Assembly (NCBI RefSeq): GCF_000613245.1
Contig: NZ_HG964936.1
Location: 256,521 to 320,520, forward strand
Length of the DNA: 64,000 nucleotides
Source: Mycobacterium asiaticum DSM 44297
Lineage (GTDB): Bacteria > Actinomycetota > Actinomycetes > Mycobacteriales > Mycobacteriaceae
Direction: 5' to 3'
Below the pieces are notes generated by a model. It was given only the letters and a program-made list of their open reading frames with translations, was not told where the DNA came from and made no database searches. The translations under genes were made by a program, and so were the position numbers. Below, one piece after another: positions 52,466-61,425 of this stretch. Positions within the stretch are counted from its first letter, which is position 1; every line of letters starts with the position of its first letter.

Positions 52466-53185
52466 TCAGTTCACGCGGTAGTCGCTCAGGTCGATGGACA
52501 CCATCAACTCGTCGGGCATCGGTCGGCCGTCCCTGCCGCAGCGAAACGCCCGGCGCTTGGTGGGGAATGCGAAGCCGTCCACCCGGACCATCTCCGAGAC
52601 GTATTGGATCGCGGCGAAACCGCCGGCGATGTCGACGCGGTAGTCGTGCCTGCACAACAGGCGGTCGGCGTCGAAGTAGAACTCCTGCAGCGGGCAGTGG
52701 CTGGCCAGGGTCTTCGGGAAGCGCACCTGAAGTCCCGGCCACCGCTGACCGCGGTCCTCGACGGGTGCAATCTCGGTGACGGTGACCCCGGGCAGTGCCA
52801 TCAGAAATGGGGAGTTGAGGTACGTCCACATCGCATAGCCGTTGAAGTAGGCGCGCTGCAACGGATCCCACGGGGTGTCGAGTTGGTGCCCGGCGAACGA
52901 ATCCCGCGGATTCTTGCGCTCCGAGACAATCCGGCCGTCCAGCGTCTCGATCGCAATGCGCTGGGGCGTGAAATCCGTCCGTTGATCCGGCGCGCCGAAG
53001 GGATGCAGCGCCGCCCACTCGCGATGCAGCGCCGCGGTCATTCGGCGTGGCGTGGGGTCTTGCGGTTGACCTTTGAGCTGAAAGAGCTTGCCGCCGCTGA
53101 CGATGGTCGCCTGAACCTCGCGGACCTCCCGCCAGCGGGCCAGCCCGCCGTGCGCGTCGAACACCGAGTCGAGCAGGCCGGTCAT
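52466..53185 (-). CDS. hypothetical protein of an accessory operon
   Basis: A 239-residue protein with no domain that I recognise. It starts MTGLLDSVFDAHGGLARWREVREVQATIVSGGKLFQLKG, a pattern seen in lipid-binding or LolA/outer-membrane lipoprotein-sorting-like folds, and continues with many beta strands to MVSIDLSDYRVN. There is no signal peptide. ATG 53185 lies nine bases after the esterase stop and follows TAACGT at a leaderless distance, so it may be transcribed both with the operon and alone. Function unknown. Confidence 0.65.
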   Translation of the reverse strand: MTGLLDSVFDAHGGLARWREVREVQATIVSGGKLFQLKGQPQDPTPRRMTAALHREWAALHPFGAPDQRTDFTPQRIAIETLDGRIVSERKNPRDSFAGHQLDTPWDPLQRAYFNGYAMWTYLNSPFLMALPGVTVTEIAPVEDRGQRWPGLQVRFPKTLASHCPLQEFYFDADRLLCRHDYRVDIAGGFAAIQYVSEMVRVDGFAFPTKRRAFRCGRDGRPMPDELMVSIDLSDYRVN

Positions 53186-53194
53186 CGGTAAACG

Positions 53195-54277
53195 TTAGGT
53201 CCGGGCTGGGGCCGCGTCCAGGGTCGCTTCGGTGAAGACGTTACGCAGCCAGGCAATGATCATCGGCACCACTTCGGGCGCCTTGCTCATCGCCACGTGT
53301 CCGGTGCCCTCGATGAGGTGCACTTCGGTGCTCAGTCGGCTCTCGAACACCAGCGTGTCCGACTGCGGGATGAAGTAGTCATCGGCGCCGTTGACCACCA
53401 ACATAGCCGAATTACGTTGCTGCGCAAGCAGTTTGCGACGGTTCAGGCGTGCCAGGCCGGCGCTGAGCTCGGTTACGGTCGGGGAGTGGTCCCAGTGCAT
53501 GGCATTGCCGACGATGTCGTGCATTCCGTAGGGCAGCTTGCCGACGTGCTCGGGTGTGAACGAGTCGATGACCGGACCGCCCAGATCGACCGCGGCGTCC
53601 ACGATGCCGCTCAGCCCAGACATCGCGGAGAAGTTCCCGCCGAACGAGGCGCCAAAGTGGGCGATGAGGCCGTTGCCCAGCGCTCGGGCGTACTCAACGA
53701 TCCCAACGATCACGTCGTCGGCGTGTTCGTCGAGCGGAATCGCCGTCTCACCCGTGCCGGGATGGTCGAATGCCAGTGTCGTCACACCCGCGTTGCGGGT
53801 GAACCCAACCCACCAGGGATGAAGGTCCATCTTCCAGCTGTCCACGCCGCCGCTGGCGATCAGGACCGGCCGCGCCGCGTAGTCAGCGTCGGCGGAGTAC
53901 AGGTGGACCGGCACCTCTACGGTGCCGTCCCGGTAGCCGACCGTGATGATGCGGCGCTCGAAGGCCACCGGAAAGTCCCGGGCCGCCAGCTGGAACTGCT
54001 CGAGCTGATGCTGCATCGCCCGGGTCCGGGCCGGGCCGTTCAGGCAGGGAAACTTCGCGCAACCGTAGGTCAGCGACGCCAGGTAATGGTCACCCCGCGC
54101 GGCGTATTCCCCGGCAAGCTTCGACCACTCGTGCGGCCAGCCGCCGGGGGCGTCGGCCCACATATCGGTCGTGGCATTGCGAACCCGCTCGATGTCGGCA
54201 AGGGGGATGCCGAACTTCTCGAATTGGTGGGTGCGGTCGATGAACATATCCGCGGCGGCGATGTCGTAGGTGTACAT
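53195..54277 (-). CDS. alpha/beta hydrolase, FrsA/DUF1100-like esterase
   Basis: A 360-residue hydrolase with a helical N-terminal cap (residues 1-120) and a catalytic domain. Motifs: VLIASGGVDSWKMD, TTLAFDHPGTGET, the nucleophile elbow AHFGASFGGNFSA, the acid strand LVVNGADDYFIP and the catalytic His in IEGTGHVAM. The fold resembles FrsA-like or 2,6-dihydroxypseudooxynicotine hydrolase-type C-C/ester hydrolases. AGGAGC precedes ATG 54277, five bases after the monooxygenase stop. A downstream step in breakdown of an aromatic compound is possible (inference). Confidence 0.82.
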   Translation of the reverse strand: MYTYDIAAADMFIDRTHQFEKFGIPLADIERVRNATTDMWADAPGGWPHEWSKLAGEYAARGDHYLASLTYGCAKFPCLNGPARTRAMQHQLEQFQLAARDFPVAFERRIITVGYRDGTVEVPVHLYSADADYAARPVLIASGGVDSWKMDLHPWWVGFTRNAGVTTLAFDHPGTGETAIPLDEHADDVIVGIVEYARALGNGLIAHFGASFGGNFSAMSGLSGIVDAAVDLGGPVIDSFTPEHVGKLPYGMHDIVGNAMHWDHSPTVTELSAGLARLNRRKLLAQQRNSAMLVVNGADDYFIPQSDTLVFESRLSTEVHLIEGTGHVAMSKAPEVVPMIIAWLRNVFTEATLDAAPART

Positions 54278-54282
54278 GGCTA

Positions 54283-55839
54283 TCAGCTCCTGAGGGTGGT
54301 GAAGTAGTCGACGATGGTGGTGGTGTCGTCGAGGGAGGTGACGGCGCCCAGGTAACCGTCCGGGCGGATGACGACCCGGCCGCCGTTGCGCAGACCGAAC
54401 CGGCGTGCGATGACCCCGGCGGGATCGGCGATGACGGTGTCGTAACCCCCTACCGAGGCGTCGCCGTCGGTCACCAGCACCTGCACCTGGCCGAGGCCCG
54501 CCGGTGCCGGTGCAGGGGCCTCCTCGCCAGCCGCGACGGTCAGGACCACATGAGCGGTGGCCTGGACGGCGCTCAACTGCTTCTGCACCGCGGCGTCGGG
54601 CACCGGAGGGATGTGATCGCCGGCCGCTACCTTTGCGTGCCGAGGGCGCCGGCCCACCGCAAGCGGGCTGTGGCGATAGGCAAGATTTGTTTCCTCGGCG
54701 GTGTTGGCCATGGCACGGCGGGCGGCGGGGACGTGGGAGACCACCCGCACCACCGCGTTGCGGATCCGACTCGGCAGACCCGACATGGTGCCCGCCCGGG
54801 TGAGCCGGTCGGTGAACGCGATGACCGCGTCGGCCACCGGGAGACGTTCGGCCTGGTAACTGTCGAGCAGGGTGTCACCGGCGTCGTCGTGAATCACCGC
54901 GGCCAGCTTCCAGGCCAGGTTGAACGCGTCCTGCATGCCGGTGTTCATGCCCTGACCGCCGGCCGGGCTGTGGATGTGGGCCGCGTCGCCGGCCAGGAAC
55001 ACCCGGCCCCAGCGGTATGCCGGCACCCGCGCGTGGCGGACCTCGAAACTGGTCAGCCAGTGCGACCGCGTCAGTCTGATGCCGCCGATACGCCGATCGA
55101 GGATCGCCTGCAGCGCTTCTTGAGTCGCGTCGATCGGCGTGCCGGTTGCGGCCCGCACCTGGGCGAGGAATCGCATGCGGCCGTCTCGCATCGGCAACAC
55201 CACCACGGGACCGTCCGCGGAGAAGAAGGTGTGCATGGAGTCCAGGTCTAGCCGGTGCTCGGCGTCAACATCGCCGAGCACAAATCGTTCACCCTCGAAG
55301 CAACCCTCGAGTTTGGTCCCGACCAGTCGGCGCACTGCGCTGTGACCCCCGTCGGCGCCGATTACCCAGGGGGCGCGGACGCGCTCGATGGAGCCGTTCA
55401 GGTGCCGCAGCGTCAGCTGTGCGGCGTCGTCGTCCTGGGTGAGCCCGACGAGCTCGACGCCGCGCTCGACGGCCGCCCCGAGTGACCGAAGGCGCGCGTC
55501 CAGCACACGCTCGGTCTCGGTCTGAGCGGTCGTCAACGTGAAGGGGAAGGCCCCCTCCACCCCGCCGAGCGGGACACGGAAGAGTTTGCGATGCCCGGCG
55601 TAGAGCTGCATGGCCATGGCCTTGATTCCGGTGCTGACCAATTCGTCGACGATTCCTATTCGGTCGAACATGTCCAGACTGCGGGCATGCACCGCGATGG
55701 CGCGGGACTGGCTGGTGGGTTGGGGCAGCTTGTCGATTACCCGGACGGACACGCCACGACGGGCGAGTTCACAGCCTGCGACCAGGCCGACGGGTCCGGC
55801 GCCGACGATCACCACGTCGGGGTCTCGGAAAGTGGGCAT
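54283..55839 (-). CDS. FAD-dependent aromatic hydroxylase (PheA/TfdB family)
   Basis: A 518-residue flavoprotein monooxygenase. ATG 55839 has GGGAG eight bases upstream; ATG 55860 is an alternative. FAD motifs: VVIVGAGPVGLVAGCELARRG, the DG motif WVIGADGGHSAVRRLVG, and GRVFLAGDAAHIHSPAGGQGMNTGMQDAFNLAWKLA. A thioredoxin-like C-terminal domain follows. Such enzymes use NAD(P)H and oxygen to hydroxylate phenols or polyketide intermediates. It is first in a three-gene operon and divergent from a TetR gene, with operator-like repeats between. Confidence 0.9.
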   Translation of the reverse strand: MPTFRDPDVVIVGAGPVGLVAGCELARRGVSVRVIDKLPQPTSQSRAIAVHARSLDMFDRIGIVDELVSTGIKAMAMQLYAGHRKLFRVPLGGVEGAFPFTLTTAQTETERVLDARLRSLGAAVERGVELVGLTQDDDAAQLTLRHLNGSIERVRAPWVIGADGGHSAVRRLVGTKLEGCFEGERFVLGDVDAEHRLDLDSMHTFFSADGPVVVLPMRDGRMRFLAQVRAATGTPIDATQEALQAILDRRIGGIRLTRSHWLTSFEVRHARVPAYRWGRVFLAGDAAHIHSPAGGQGMNTGMQDAFNLAWKLAAVIHDDAGDTLLDSYQAERLPVADAVIAFTDRLTRAGTMSGLPSRIRNAVVRVVSHVPAARRAMANTAEETNLAYRHSPLAVGRRPRHAKVAAGDHIPPVPDAAVQKQLSAVQATAHVVLTVAAGEEAPAPAPAGLGQVQVLVTDGDASVGGYDTVIADPAGVIARRFGLRNGGRVVIRPDGYLGAVTSLDDTTTIVDYFTTLRS

Positions 55840-55881
55840 CGGCGGGACTCCCTTTTTCACGCATTGTTGAAACTCGAACTG

Positions 55882-55903
55882 AGTCTCACGCTACGGTGAA
55901 ACT
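55882..55903 (+). promoter_or_regulatory. probable TetR operator, copy 1
   Basis: An imperfect palindrome of form AGTnTCAC-N6-GTGAnACT between the monooxygenase and TetR starts. Its core TCTCACGCTACGGTGAAACT recurs with three changes 39 bases on. A perfect palindrome TGAAACTAGTTTCA (55897-55910) overlaps its right end. Confidence 0.6.
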
Positions 55904-55920
55904 AGTTTCAACGCAAGAGG

Positions 55921-55942
55921 AATCTCACGTTAGGATGAAACT
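55921..55942 (+). promoter_or_regulatory. probable TetR operator, copy 2
   Basis: The core TCTCACGTTAGGATGAAACT matches copy 1 at 17 of 20 bases and has the same half-site layout. It covers the ATG at 55935, so binding here would autorepress the regulator gene. Confidence 0.58.
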
Positions 55943-56552
55943 CATGGCGAGGAAGACGATGCCGCCCGGTCCGCGTGACGAGCGCGGCGTCCTGTCGGCG
56001 AGAATCGTTGCCGCCGCTCGGGACGAGTTCGCGCAGCACGGGTGGGCCGGAACCACCATTCGGGCCGTGGCGCGCGCCGCGGATGTCGATCCCGCGCTGG
56101 TCTATCACTACTTCGGGTCCAAAGAGGGCCTGCTCGACGCCGCGACCAACCCGCCCCAGAAATTTCTGGACAACGTCGCCAAGGTGTGGACCACGCCCCC
56201 CGAGCAACTCGGCGGGGCGCTGGCGGAAGTGTTGCTCGAGAACTGGGCCGACGAAGAGATCGGGCCGACGCTGCGGGCCATCCTGCAGACCGCGGCGCAT
56301 GAAAAGACCACACGGGAGAAATTGGCGCGTGTCGTGGCAAGCAGCTTGATGGGTGTTTCGCACATCGGTAGCGACGAACGTGATCGCCTGGTGCGCAGCG
56401 GGCTCATCTCGTCGCAGCTGATGGGGTTCGGGCTGATGCGCTACATCTGGAAGATCGAGCCAATCGCCTCGATGAGCGAGCGAGAGGTGGTCGCGGCGCT
56501 GGCGCCAAATTTGCAGCGTTATGTCGACGGCGACCTGATGTGGGCGGGCTGA
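55935..56552 (+). CDS. TetR family transcriptional regulator of the monooxygenase module
   Basis: About 205 residues from ATG 55935 (ATG 55944 is as likely, with AGGA eight bases upstream). The DNA-binding domain is clear: ARIVAAARDEFAQHGWAGTTIRAVARAADVDPALVYHYFGSKEGLLDAAT, with a recognition helix ending in VYHYFGSKE. The C-terminal domain resembles TetR_C proteins of the AcrR/KstR2 type. It is divergent from the FAD monooxygenase. Two matching operator-like repeats lie in the gap and over its own start, suggesting repression of both directions and release by an aromatic or acyl ligand. Confidence 0.87.
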   Translation: MKLMARKTMPPGPRDERGVLSARIVAAARDEFAQHGWAGTTIRAVARAADVDPALVYHYFGSKEGLLDAATNPPQKFLDNVAKVWTTPPEQLGGALAEVLLENWADEEIGPTLRAILQTAAHEKTTREKLARVVASSLMGVSHIGSDERDRLVRSGLISSQLMGFGLMRYIWKIEPIASMSEREVVAALAPNLQRYVDGDLMWAG

Positions 56553-56573
56553 CCGCGAACGCCAGCCCCCTTT

Positions 56574-56600
56574 CTTGCACTCGGCATAGGCGAGTGCTAA
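56574..56600 (+). promoter_or_regulatory. CIRCE element 1 (HrcA operator) of groEL2
   Basis: CTTGCACTC, nine bases, GAGTGCTAA: the conserved inverted repeat bound by the heat-shock repressor HrcA. One half is imperfect (CTTGCACTC against TTAGCACTC). Confidence 0.9.
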
Positions 56601-56608
56601 GAATGACG

Positions 56609-56635
56609 TTGGCACTCGCGACCGGCGAGTGCTAG
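56609..56635 (+). promoter_or_regulatory. CIRCE element 2 (HrcA operator) of groEL2
   Basis: TTGGCACTC, nine bases, GAGTGCTAG. A second HrcA-type inverted repeat eight bases after the first, so groEL2 is doubly controlled, as in other mycobacteria. Confidence 0.9.
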
Positions 56636-56698
56636 GTCGGGACGGTGAGGCCACTCTGGTCGTCCGTCGCGGGCACTGCGCCCGGCCAGCGTAAGTAA

Positions 56699-58375
<1,677 letters not shown>

Positions 58376-58392
58376 ATCGAGTCCGCTAAGTC

Positions 58393-58435
58393 AACGAAAG
58401 AGCCCGGTCCCTGAGGGGGCCGGGCTTTTTCGTTC
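58393..58435 (+). terminator. intrinsic terminator of groEL2
   Basis: A long hairpin, AACGAAAGAGCCCGG paired with CCGGGCTTTTTCGTT (one mismatch in 15) around a 12-base loop, lies 18 bases after the stop. The second arm contains a T run, so it is a convincing Rho-independent terminator. Confidence 0.85.
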
Positions 58436-58459
58436 GCGCTGTTCTCGCGCGTGTGTCGC

Positions 58460-58517
58460 CGAGCGTGGGCCTCCGGTAGGCGAATTCGCATCTGCGCGTC
58501 CATAAGGCCCACGTTCG
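58460..58517. repeat. palindromic repeat copy 1 (58 bases)
   Basis: CGAGCGTGGGCCT at the left and its near-complement AGGCCCACGTTCG at the right end bracket a variable centre. Two more copies of similar length and ends occur at 59413-59469 and 59495-59552. Confidence 0.6.
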
Positions 58518-58583
58518 ATGAGTTGTCCACAGCGTGGATGCTCGCCGCACACACGGTCGCGATCCCGCACGCAACATGACCCC

Positions 58584-59458
58584 GTGGACGACACGCCCTT
58601 CGTCGGGAGCCACGCGCTGCGGTTCGGCAACGTGACGCGCCATGAGTTGCGCACGCGATACCGCGTGGTGTTCCGCGACGTCTATCTCCGCAGGGAGGTG
58701 AAGCTGACGGCGGCCATCAAAGCCAGGGCGGCCTGGCTGTCCACGGGTGCGGTACTAGCGGGCCAGTCGGCTGCGGCGATATTCGGCACGAAATGGCTCG
58801 ACGACGAAGCGCCTGCGGAAATTGCGCGGGCTGACCGGCACAGTCCTCGAGGGATTGTGGTGCGCAGTTCTCGGTTGGCGGAGGACGAGGTATGCAACCG
58901 CTGGGGCATGCGGGTGACGACGCCGGCGCGTACCGCCTTTGATATCGGCTGCGCAATCCCGGTCGTGCCGGCGGTGCCAATCCTTGACGCTCTGCTTAGG
59001 GCCACGGGTACCAAGCCTGCGGACGTCTTCGCATTGGCCGACCGTCACCCCGGCCGCCGCGGAGTTCGGTGGCTGCGGGCCGCGCTGGATCTGGCGGACG
59101 CCGGCGCGGAGTCGCCGCAGGAGACGAGGGTGCGGCTGCTGCTGGTAGGTGCTGGCCTGCCGAAGCCCGAGACGCAGATCGAGCTCCGCGGTCTACACAG
59201 GCGGCGCATCAGAGTCGACATGGGTTGGCGGGAGTGGCAGGTCGCTGTCGAGTACGACGGGATACAGCACTGGGACGACCCGGATCAGCGGGCCTGGGAT
59301 ATCGAGCGAATTGCGCTGCTCGAAGCGGCGGGCTGGGCGGTGATCAGGGTGAGTGCGCAAATGCTGGCACGGCAACCGACGCGATCGTCGAGCGTGTGCG
59401 GGCCAAGCTCATCGAGCGTGGTGCATGTGGCGGTGTTAGGGCCGGTTCTCCTACTTAA
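58584..59458 (+). pseudogene. DUF559-type endonuclease-fold protein, frameshifted near its C-terminus
   Basis: From GTG 58584 the frame reads an N-terminal winged-helix, AbiEi-like part (FVGSHALRFGNVTRHELRTRYRVVFRDVYLRREVKLT) and a DUF559/Vsr-like restriction-endonuclease fold (VRLLLVGAGLPKPETQIEL, VDMGWREWQVAVEYDGIQHWDD, AWDIERIALLEAAGWAVIRVSAQML). At about 59370 the expected C-terminal helix DAIVERVRAKLIERG lies in another frame, ending at 59458. Unshifted reading instead runs on to 59540 through low-quality sequence and two repeats. A single missing base would explain it. The core is intact, so it may still function with an altered tail. Confidence 0.6.
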
Positions 59459-59469
59459 TCCCACGCTCG
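59413..59469. repeat. palindromic repeat copy 2 (57 bases)
   Basis: Begins CGAGCGTGG and ends CCCACGCTCG, with a centre ATGTGGCGGTGT...TACTTAAT very close to copy 3. It lies over the 3' end of the frameshifted gene. Confidence 0.7.
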
Positions 59470-59494
59470 GAGGGGAGGCGGGGGTCAGGCCTGC

Positions 59495-59552
59495 CGAGCG
59501 TGGGGCTTGTGGCGGTGTGAGGGCTGGATCTCGTACCTAAGGCCCACGCTCG
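59495..59552. repeat. palindromic repeat copy 3 (58 bases)
   Basis: Begins CGAGCGTGGGGC and ends GCCCACGCTCG; the ends are near-perfect inverted repeats. The centre (TTGTGGCGGTGTGAGGGC) matches copy 2 closely, starting 82 bases after it. Confidence 0.7.
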
Positions 59553-59609
59553 GCGATAAACATGAAAGCCGCAGCCAAGCGACCGACAGCAGCCCTCAGT
59601 CACCACCAG

Positions 59610-59615
59610 TAGGTT
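59610..59615 (+). promoter_or_regulatory. -10 box of leaderless promoter for SDR gene
   Basis: TAGGTT is six bases before GTG 59622, with no Shine-Dalgarno, so this is probably a leaderless start. Confidence 0.45.
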
Positions 59616-59621
59616 GTACGC

Positions 59622-60446
59622 GTGCCCCTTCCGCCTCCCTCACTCAGCAATACCGGCGTCGTCACGGGCGCGTCCTCGGGCATTGGCGCCGACATCGCGC
59701 GCGAGCTCGCGCACCGTGGCTACGGCGTCACGCTGGTCGCCCGCCGGGAAGACCGGTTGCGTGAGCTGGCCGATGAACTCGGCGAGAATGTCCGCGCGGA
59801 GGTCATCAGCTGTGATATCTCCGACGCCGCCGCCCGAGCTCAGCTGTTCGACGACATCGAAAGCCGTGGGCTGACCGTCGACATCCTGGTCAACAATGCG
59901 GGCATCGGCACCATCGGGTCGGTGACGAAGACGGAAGTCGACAAAGAGATCGCGCAGGTGCGCGTCAATGTCGAGGCGGTCGTCGACCTGTGCACCCGCG
60001 CCGTCCAACAGATGGTGCCGCGCAGCCGCGGCGCGATCCTCAATGTCGGCTCCACCGCCGGCTTTCACCCGTTCCCCGGGCAGCTGGGCTACGCCGCCAG
60101 CAAAGCATTCGTGCACTCCTACACCGAGGGGTTGCGTGGTGAACTCGCGGGCACCGGCATCACCGTCGCGCTGCTGTGCCCGGGACCCGTTCGCACCGAG
60201 TTCTTGGTAAAGGCCGGTATGGATGAGCGGACTTTCGCCGACGCTTTCCCCAAATTCATGTGGGTGCCGTCGCGGGAGGTGGCGCGCGCTGGAGTTGACG
60301 CACTCGACAGCGATAAGGGCACGGTGCTGCCCGGGCTGCCCAGCCAAGTCAGCGCGCGCCTGTTTCAGTTCATGCCGCGACGGCTGCTACTGCCGCTATT
60401 GAAAAGCCAGCACCCGGCGCTGAAGCGGGACTTCTCAGTCAGCTGA
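59622..60446 (+). CDS. short-chain dehydrogenase/reductase
   Basis: A 274-residue classical SDR from GTG 59622: VVTGASSGIGADIARELAHRGYGVTLVARREDRL (the Arg pair after strand 2 suggests NADPH), NNAGIG, catalytic Ser in LNVGSTAGFHP, YAASKAF with Tyr-x3-Lys, and LCPGPVRTEF. The basic-hydrophobic C-terminus (MPRRLLLPLLKSQ) is common in mycobacterial SDRs that may touch membranes. Substrate unknown. Its last 12 bases overlap the convergent carboxymuconolactone decarboxylase-like gene. Confidence 0.87.
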   Translation: MPLPPPSLSNTGVVTGASSGIGADIARELAHRGYGVTLVARREDRLRELADELGENVRAEVISCDISDAAARAQLFDDIESRGLTVDILVNNAGIGTIGSVTKTEVDKEIAQVRVNVEAVVDLCTRAVQQMVPRSRGAILNVGSTAGFHPFPGQLGYAASKAFVHSYTEGLRGELAGTGITVALLCPGPVRTEFLVKAGMDERTFADAFPKFMWVPSREVARAGVDALDSDKGTVLPGLPSQVSARLFQFMPRRLLLPLLKSQHPALKRDFSVS

Positions 60447-60998
60447 ACCAGGCCAGCGCCGCATCCAGCCCTCCGGGGAGAGGGCCAGCGCGTTGCACAG
60501 TGTGCAGATGGTTCGGTACCAGCCGACGGCGGTGAGCAACTCGATACGTTGTTCGTCGTCAAGGAAGTGCCCTAGGCCTGTCCAAGTCGCCTCAGACCAC
60601 GAGCCGGTGCGCTCCAGCTCGTCCACTGCCGCGATCAGAGTGCGCTCGGCCGGGGTCCACCGCGGGTCGTCCGCTCCACCGGTCACCAGGGCGTCGCACT
60701 CCTCGAAAGCGACCCCCGCGATGGGTCCCCAGAATGCGGCCTGGCCGCCCCATTCGTATGCACAACCCACCAGCGCGCAGACCCGCAATATGGCGATCGT
60801 GCGCGTGCGGGCTGGCAACAGTGCGGCGACGTACAGCGATTCGCCAAGTTTGCGTAGCCGGGCGGCCAGCGTCGGATGGCGCTGCAGGCAACGCACCAAC
60901 AGCAGTGGCTCGTAGCTCCGGTCCGGGTGACCCCAGCTGTTGATGCCGGCGGCGTCTTCTTCACTCCACGGCGGAGCGAGCGGTTCTACCCGGCTCAC
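60435..60998 (-). CDS. carboxymuconolactone decarboxylase/AhpD-like protein
   Basis: A 187-residue all-helical protein of the CMD family: [60 protein letters not shown], then a second half with [17 protein letters not shown]. The first half has [10 protein letters not shown] where peroxidase members carry Cys-x2-Cys-x3-His, so the reactive pair is spaced differently and the His is missing; this points to the non-peroxidase branch. The start is GTG 60998, overlapping the upstream PPOX stop by four bases (GTGA), so the two form an operon. Confidence 0.82.
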   Translation of the reverse strand: MSRVEPLAPPWSEEDAAGINSWGHPDRSYEPLLLVRCLQRHPTLAARLRKLGESLYVAALLPARTRTIAILRVCALVGCAYEWGGQAAFWGPIAGVAFEECDALVTGGADDPRWTPAERTLIAAVDELERTGSWSEATWTGLGHFLDDEQRIELLTAVGWYRTICTLCNALALSPEGWMRRWPGSAD

Positions 60999-61404
60999 TG
61001 AGCCGGCACCGAGAACACCACGCAGTCGTGCAGGCAGCCCTTAGCCATCGATGGGGCGTCGGCATTGCGGTGCAGTAGCGCGCGGGTGGGCACCACCACG
61101 CAATGGGCGGTGTCGGCGTCGGGGTTGTCGTCGGAGACTTCGGCGGTGCCGTCGACGATCAGCGAGTAACCGCCCGGCTCGGCCGGCGGCCACAGCACGG
61201 TGACCGAGCCGCGTCGGGCCAGGTTCCTGCGGGTTCCCCACCGACCATCCCCACGTCCAGCACGGCCCCGCGCAGCGTCGGCTCGACCGTGACCGTGTGC
61301 ACGCGGTAGTCGTCGTCGACGCTGACCAGATAGCCGAACGGGAAGTCGGGCAGCGCTGCCGCCAGCCGCTCGAGGTCCACCTTTTTCGCGGTTTTCGCAC
61401 CCAT
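60995..61404 (-). pseudogene. PPOX-class (F420/FMN split-barrel) protein, frameshifted; Rv0441c position
   Basis: From ATG 61404 the frame reads [55 protein letters not shown]. Normal family sequence ([33 protein letters not shown]) continues only in another frame, ending at 60995. A one-base loss in the run near 61236-61243 restores a single frame of about 136 residues. The split-barrel fold binds FMN or F420. Either this is a recent pseudogene or a sequencing error at a homopolymer; the rest of the chain looks well conserved, which favours recency or error. Confidence 0.7.
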
Positions 61405-61410
61405 GAGCCG

Positions 61411-61416
61411 AGAATA
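61411..61416 (-). promoter_or_regulatory. -10 box of leaderless promoter for PPOX gene
   Basis: On the minus strand TATTCT is followed by six bases and ATG 61404. It fits a leaderless promoter and suggests that the start of this frameshifted gene is genuine. Confidence 0.45.
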
Positions 61417-61425
61417 GGCCGCGCG

